This document shows, one piece after another, positions 60,647 through 64,000 of a stretch of 64,000 nucleotides of DNA. Positions within the stretch are counted from its first letter, which is position 1, and each line of letters starts with the position of its first letter. The notes under the pieces were generated by a model that worked only from the letters and a program-made list of their open reading frames with translations, made no database searches and was not told the DNA's origin. Source of the stretch: OPU3-GD-OMZ sp964515235 (GTDB taxonomy: Bacteria; Pseudomonadota; Gammaproteobacteria; Methylococcales; Methylomonadaceae); the NCBI GenBank assembly GCA_964515235.1, contig CAZEVO010000001.1, forward strand, positions 1 through 64,000, read 5' to 3'. Made by a program: the position numbers and the translations under genes.

Positions 60647-61993
60647 ATGATCATTTTATGGACTGATGCTCTCATTTATCTATTGTTAATTAGCTCAATT
60701 AGTCTCGGATTCCTTCTAAGAAATAATGAAAGTCTTAAGCGACCGTTTAATAAGATAGCGGCTAATAAGAGTGCCATGGTATCGATGGTAATTTTACTGT
60801 TCTTTTTGGCGGTCGGGCTGTTAGATTCTATTCATTTCAGGGAGGAAGGGCAGCAATCTTCTGACATTATTAGTGTGTTAGATTATTGTGTTAAGCCATT
60901 GTGGCAGCAGAATGAAAAAACCTATTCTGCTCCTTTCTCTGCTTATCTTTACAGTAAGGAATATATTACTTTAACGGCGGAGCATCAAGTCTGGACTTTT
61001 CCACGCTTGCAATTTGGGGGTAGCCATTTAGCAAACCCCGAACTTGAAAAAACTTCTGATGTATTTATGAGATTAATGATTGGATTAAGTAAAGGGTTTT
61101 CTTTGTGTTTGGTGGGCTTAGGCATTTATTGGTTGTTTCGGGGTAAAAGTTTAGGATATAAATTGCATCAATATCGGCCCGGTTTTATTGGAACAACGAT
61201 AATTATTCTTATGATGGGTGGGGCTGGGTTAATGGAATTATCAACCCATTATCATGTACTCGGAACAGATAAGGTGGGTGAGGATGTTTTTTATCAAACT
61301 ATAAAAAGTGTTCGAACGGGGTTGGTTATTGGAACTTTAACAACGTTTATTATGTTACCGCTGGCTATTATTTTTGGGCTTTTGGCGGGTTTTTATCGAG
61401 GGTGGGTTGATGACTTAATTCAATATCTTTATACCACATTGAACTCTATACCCAGTGTGCTTCTGATTGCAGCATCAATATTAATGGTGCAAGTTTATAT
61501 GGCAAATCATGCAGAATCGTTCACAAATCTTGAAAGTAGAGCTGATTTGCGATTGTTATTTTTATGTCTAATCCTGGGCGTTACCAGTTGGACAGGGCTT
61601 TGTCGAATGTTGCGTGCGGAGACGTTAAAATTACGAGAAATGGGCTATATTCAGGCCGCAACCGTATTAGGTGTTAAGCCTTTTGGTATTATCGCTCAGC
61701 ATATTCTTCCAAACGTAATGCATATAATCTTGATTTCTGTGGTTCTTGATTTTAGTGCCTTAGTTTTGGCAGAGGCGGTATTGTCTTATATTAATATTGG
61801 CGTGGATCCCAGTACCTATAGTTGGGGCAATATGATCAATGGTGCGCGTTTGGAAATGGCAAGAGAGCCTGTGGTATGGTGGCCCTTGATTGCAGCTTTT
61901 ATATTTATGTTTGTTTTGGTCTTGACGGCAAATTTGTTTGCGGATGCTGTTAGGGATGCATTTGACCCGAGGCGTAGTCAAAATGGCCAATAG
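60647..61993 (+). CDS. Oligopeptide-type ABC transporter permease (DppC/YejE-like), extended
   Basis: The 448-residue product is the second permease subunit. The C-terminal ~250 residues form the usual DppC-like domain: VFYQTIKSVRTGLVIGTLTT near 212-231, IFGLLAGFYRGWVDDLIQYL near 243-262, and the EAA loop LREMGYIQAATVLGVKPFGI near 331-350, ending FADAVRDAFDPR. The N-terminal ~200 residues are longer than in DppC (about 300 in total) and include extra transmembrane segments (about 5-22, 45-65, 145-163, 177-195) and a soluble stretch of about 75 residues. YejE (about 340) is closer in length but still shorter. It overlaps the ATPase gene by 11 bases. Confidence 0.9.
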   Translation: MIILWTDALIYLLLISSISLGFLLRNNESLKRPFNKIAANKSAMVSMVILLFFLAVGLLDSIHFREEGQQSSDIISVLDYCVKPLWQQNEKTYSAPFSAYLYSKEYITLTAEHQVWTFPRLQFGGSHLANPELEKTSDVFMRLMIGLSKGFSLCLVGLGIYWLFRGKSLGYKLHQYRPGFIGTTIIILMMGGAGLMELSTHYHVLGTDKVGEDVFYQTIKSVRTGLVIGTLTTFIMLPLAIIFGLLAGFYRGWVDDLIQYLYTTLNSIPSVLLIAASILMVQVYMANHAESFTNLESRADLRLLFLCLILGVTSWTGLCRMLRAETLKLREMGYIQAATVLGVKPFGIIAQHILPNVMHIILISVVLDFSALVLAEAVLSYINIGVDPSTYSWGNMINGARLEMAREPVVWWPLIAAFIFMFVLVLTANLFADAVRDAFDPRRSQNGQ

Positions 61994-63596
61994 TGTTTTA
62001 TCTGTTAAAGGATTGTCTGTTCAGTTTCAGACAGAAAATGAAACAGTTAAGGCAGTGGACAATATTAGTTTTGATATTTTTGAGGCTGAGACTTTTGGTT
62101 TGGTTGGCGAATCTGGTTCTGGAAAGTCAGTTTCAGCATTGGCAGTGCTTCGGTTGTTACCGCATAGTGCAAAAATGAATGGGGAGTACTTATATTTTAA
62201 GGATCAGGATTTATTGACCTTAACGGAAATGGGAATGTGTGAAATCAGAGGGCGAAGGATTGCTATGATTTTCCAAGACCCTATGGTTGCCTTGAATCCA
62301 GTTAAGAGTATTGGTTTTCAGATTGCGGAAGTGATTAAGCTACATTTTACAGTATCGTCTTTCGAAATTCAGGATCGTGTAGTGGAATTGTTGCGCCAAG
62401 TTGAGATACCGTCACCGGAGAGTCGTATGAATGATTTTCCACATCAGTTTTCAGGTGGGCAGTTGCAACGCATTATGATTGCAGTGGCATTAGCTGGAGA
62501 ACCTGATTTATTGATTGCAGATGAGCCGACAACTGCTTTGGATGTCACCATACAGGCGCAAATTTTAATATTGCTGAAGGCGATTCAGGCGCGGATTGGA
62601 ATGAGTTTATGGTTAATCAGTCATGATCTCGCATTGGTATCAACAGTGGTTGACCGAGTGGCTGTCATGCAAAGAGGTCATATTGTTGAGGTCGCACCTA
62701 CTAAGCAATTATTTAAGGACCCTAAGCACACCTATACACAAACATTATTAGCAGCTTTACCATCTTTTAATAGTTGTAAGACAAAAGCAGTTTTAACGAG
62801 AAATAATTTACTAGAGCTGGTCAATGTTAGAATTTCTTATCCAATCCGGAAAGGCATTTTTAATCGCGTAGTAAGTCATATGCAGGCTGTTGATGGTGTC
62901 AGTTTTAGTATTCAAGAAGGTCAAACTTTAGCGCTTGTTGGAGAGTCTGGCTGTGGTAAAACCACGCTAGCGAAAGGGTTGTTAAATTTGATTGCAGAAG
63001 TAGAGGGCCAAGTTTTATGGGCAGGTAAAAAGATTAACGGCTTACAAGGTGAGTCATTGCGGTTAATGCGGTCAAAGATACAAATTATTTTTCAGGATCC
63101 TTTTTTATCAATGAATCCTCGAATGTTAGTGGGACAAATTATTGATGAGGGAATGCGGTCACTGCATTCGCAACTTTCTTTTGCAGATCGTCAATCTAAG
63201 GTCGCTGAATTATTGCAGCAGGTTGGCTTACCTGCTGAATGTGCAATGCGTTACCCACATGAATTTTCAGGGGGGCAAAGACAAAGAATATGTATTGCTA
63301 GAGCCTTGGCTGTTCAGCCTAAACTTATTATTTGTGATGAACCCACTAGCGCATTAGATGTTTCAGTACAAGAGAAGATTATTGAATTGTTAAAGTCGTT
63401 GCAGCGTCAGTATGGCATTAGTTATCTGTTTATTACCCATGACCTTGCCGTTGTCGCAGAAATAGCTGATGAACTCGCTGTAATGTATAAAGGGAAGATA
63501 GTAGAGTCTGGGCCAGTCTATCAAGTTTTGAATTATCCTCAGCAGCCTTATACTCAACGATTATTGAATGCTGTTCCTAAGATTAATTTCGATTAA
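61983..63596 (+). CDS. Oligopeptide-type ABC transporter ATPase, fused dimer (YejF/DppDF-like)
   Basis: This ~537-residue protein contains both ATP-binding subunits of the importer in one chain, as in YejF. The N-terminal ATPase has Walker A GESGSGKS, signature FSGGQLQR and Walker B LLIADEPTTALD; the C-terminal ATPase has GESGCGKT, FSGGQRQR and LIICDEPTSALD. Each is followed by its H-loop, LISHDLALV and FITHDLAVV. Each half also ends in the oligopeptide-family C-terminal region with PKHTYTQTLLAALP and PQQPYTQRLLNAVP. ATG 61983 is used because it gives the normal N-terminus MANSVLSVKGLSVQF; 61938 would add 15 unlikely residues. The 3' end overlaps the minus-strand LysM gene by four bases. Confidence 0.95.
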   Translation: MANSVLSVKGLSVQFQTENETVKAVDNISFDIFEAETFGLVGESGSGKSVSALAVLRLLPHSAKMNGEYLYFKDQDLLTLTEMGMCEIRGRRIAMIFQDPMVALNPVKSIGFQIAEVIKLHFTVSSFEIQDRVVELLRQVEIPSPESRMNDFPHQFSGGQLQRIMIAVALAGEPDLLIADEPTTALDVTIQAQILILLKAIQARIGMSLWLISHDLALVSTVVDRVAVMQRGHIVEVAPTKQLFKDPKHTYTQTLLAALPSFNSCKTKAVLTRNNLLELVNVRISYPIRKGIFNRVVSHMQAVDGVSFSIQEGQTLALVGESGCGKTTLAKGLLNLIAEVEGQVLWAGKKINGLQGESLRLMRSKIQIIFQDPFLSMNPRMLVGQIIDEGMRSLHSQLSFADRQSKVAELLQQVGLPAECAMRYPHEFSGGQRQRICIARALAVQPKLIICDEPTSALDVSVQEKIIELLKSLQRQYGISYLFITHDLAVVAEIADELAVMYKGKIVESGPVYQVLNYPQQPYTQRLLNAVPKINFD

Positions 63597-64000
63597 CCTG
63601 AGGGTTGGGTGATGTTGATAAGAAGTTTTAGCTTTTGACCTGGTTGAATATAACGGCCTATTTTATTCCATTTTCTAAGGTTGTGAATTGAAACGTTGAA
63701 TTTCTTAGAAATACGCGATAAAGAATCACCTTGGCGGATCGTGTAATAAATCTTTTGTAGTGCCTTGCTAATGGATGAATGTCCGGGAAGACTAGTCCTG
63801 TTTTTTTGAGGGATTTTAAGTTTTTGACCTGGTTGTAGATAAGCATCTAATTTGAGATGGTTCAGTTTGGCAATCTTAGTTGAGTATGTTGAGAATTTCT
63901 TGGCAATTAACCATAAGTTATCATTCTTTTTAATAGTATAGGTAATAGGCTTCTCAACCGTATTTGGGTTTTTAATAGGGTTTATTGTTGTTAGGTAATG
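63593..64000 (-). CDS. mltD: LysM-domain protein, C-terminal part (probably lytic transglycosylase MltD; partial)
   Basis: The minus-strand frame ending at TAA (63593-63595) is open to the window edge, giving 135 residues. It holds two LysM peptidoglycan-binding modules: one beginning ITYTIKKNDNLWLIAKKFST and ending YLQPGQKLKIP, the other beginning IYYTIRQGDSLSRISKKFNV and ending YIQPGQKLKLLI. A short Ser/Lys linker separates them, and the protein ends NITQPSG. Two or more C-terminal LysM modules are typical of MltD, and in Pseudomonas mltD lies beyond the same ABC-transporter/fabI/ppiD/lon cluster in this orientation. The catalytic domain is outside the window, so the name rests on synteny. 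Confidence 0.75.
   Translation of the reverse strand, partial: HYLTTINPIKNPNTVEKPITYTIKKNDNLWLIAKKFSTYSTKIAKLNHLKLDAYLQPGQKLKIPQKNRTSLPGHSSISKALQKIYYTIRQGDSLSRISKKFNVSIHNLRKWNKIGRYIQPGQKLKLLINITQPSG

Noticed and set aside
63658..63846. 62-residue minus-strand open frame (MLIYNQVKNL)
   Set aside because: It is in a different frame of the same strand as the LysM gene, which has two clear domains and an unbroken frame to the window edge.
1..64000. Mobile elements, CRISPR arrays or defence islands
   Set aside because: No transposase, integrase, phage gene, direct-repeat array or restriction/defence gene was found; gene content and codon use look uniform.

Overview
The window looks like a chromosomal segment of a low-G+C gammaproteobacterial methylotroph, most likely a methanotroph of the Methylococcales. 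The evidence is an fhcBADC operon for the methanofuran/methanopterin-type formyltransferase-hydrolase complex, a nearby gene of the formaldehyde-activating-enzyme family, glyoxylate/glycerate genes, and gene orders typical of Gammaproteobacteria (dprA-smg-topA facing def-fmt-rsmB; tig-clpP-clpX-lon-hupB-ppiD-fabI). The genus-level guess is inference. I see no insertion sequence, prophage, CRISPR array or obvious compositional island. No stretch longer than 300 bases lacks a gene.

Layout. 1-10 kb: the end of a TerB-like gene, an exported protein and a membrane-anchored esterase, then rapA and yigZ on the minus strand, glcD, and a compact three-gene cassette of unknown function (two membrane proteins and a long coiled-coil protein) at 6.8-10.0 kb. 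10-17 kb: a DUF2058 protein, a TPR-like protein, two c-di-GMP enzymes (one with an N-terminal domain matching the plant/cyanobacterial ethylene-receptor sensor), ppnP, a SlyD-type isomerase and cyoE. 17-26 kb: an M16 peptidase pair, rsmD, coaD, a ferredoxin, hyi-glxR, ggt, a phosphopantetheinyl transferase and tsaC. 26-39 kb: purE-purK, topA, smg, dprA on the minus strand; def, fmt, rsmB, a DUF4390 gene, ntrY and ntrX on the plus strand. 39-47 kb: rplM-rpsI, fhcBADC, a PurN-like formyltransferase, a Fae-like protein, a radical SAM enzyme and a CPBP protease. 48-64 kb: tRNA-Leu, tig, clpP, clpX, lon, hupB, tRNA-Val, tRNA-Asp, ppiD, fabI, a Yej/Dpp-type oligopeptide ABC transporter, and the 3' end of an mltD-like LysM gene leaving the window on the minus strand.

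How the genes work together. fhcBADC converts formyl-tetrahydromethanopterin to formate, the last step of the pterin-linked formaldehyde oxidation route; the Fae-like protein beside it lacks the catalytic histidine of true Fae and probably does something else. hyi, glxR and glcD together handle glycolate, glyoxylate, hydroxypyruvate and tartronate semialdehyde. tig, clpP, clpX, lon and ppiD form a protein folding and quality-control block with HU and fabI, in the same order as in Pseudomonas. ntrY-ntrX is a two-component pair whose regulator has lost several AAA+ motifs needed to activate sigma-54.

The most interesting items are the ethylene-receptor-like GGDEF-EAL protein (all seven known ethylene-pocket residues align at a constant offset), the three-gene coiled-coil/membrane cassette, the histidine-less Fae paralogue, and the degenerate NtrX.
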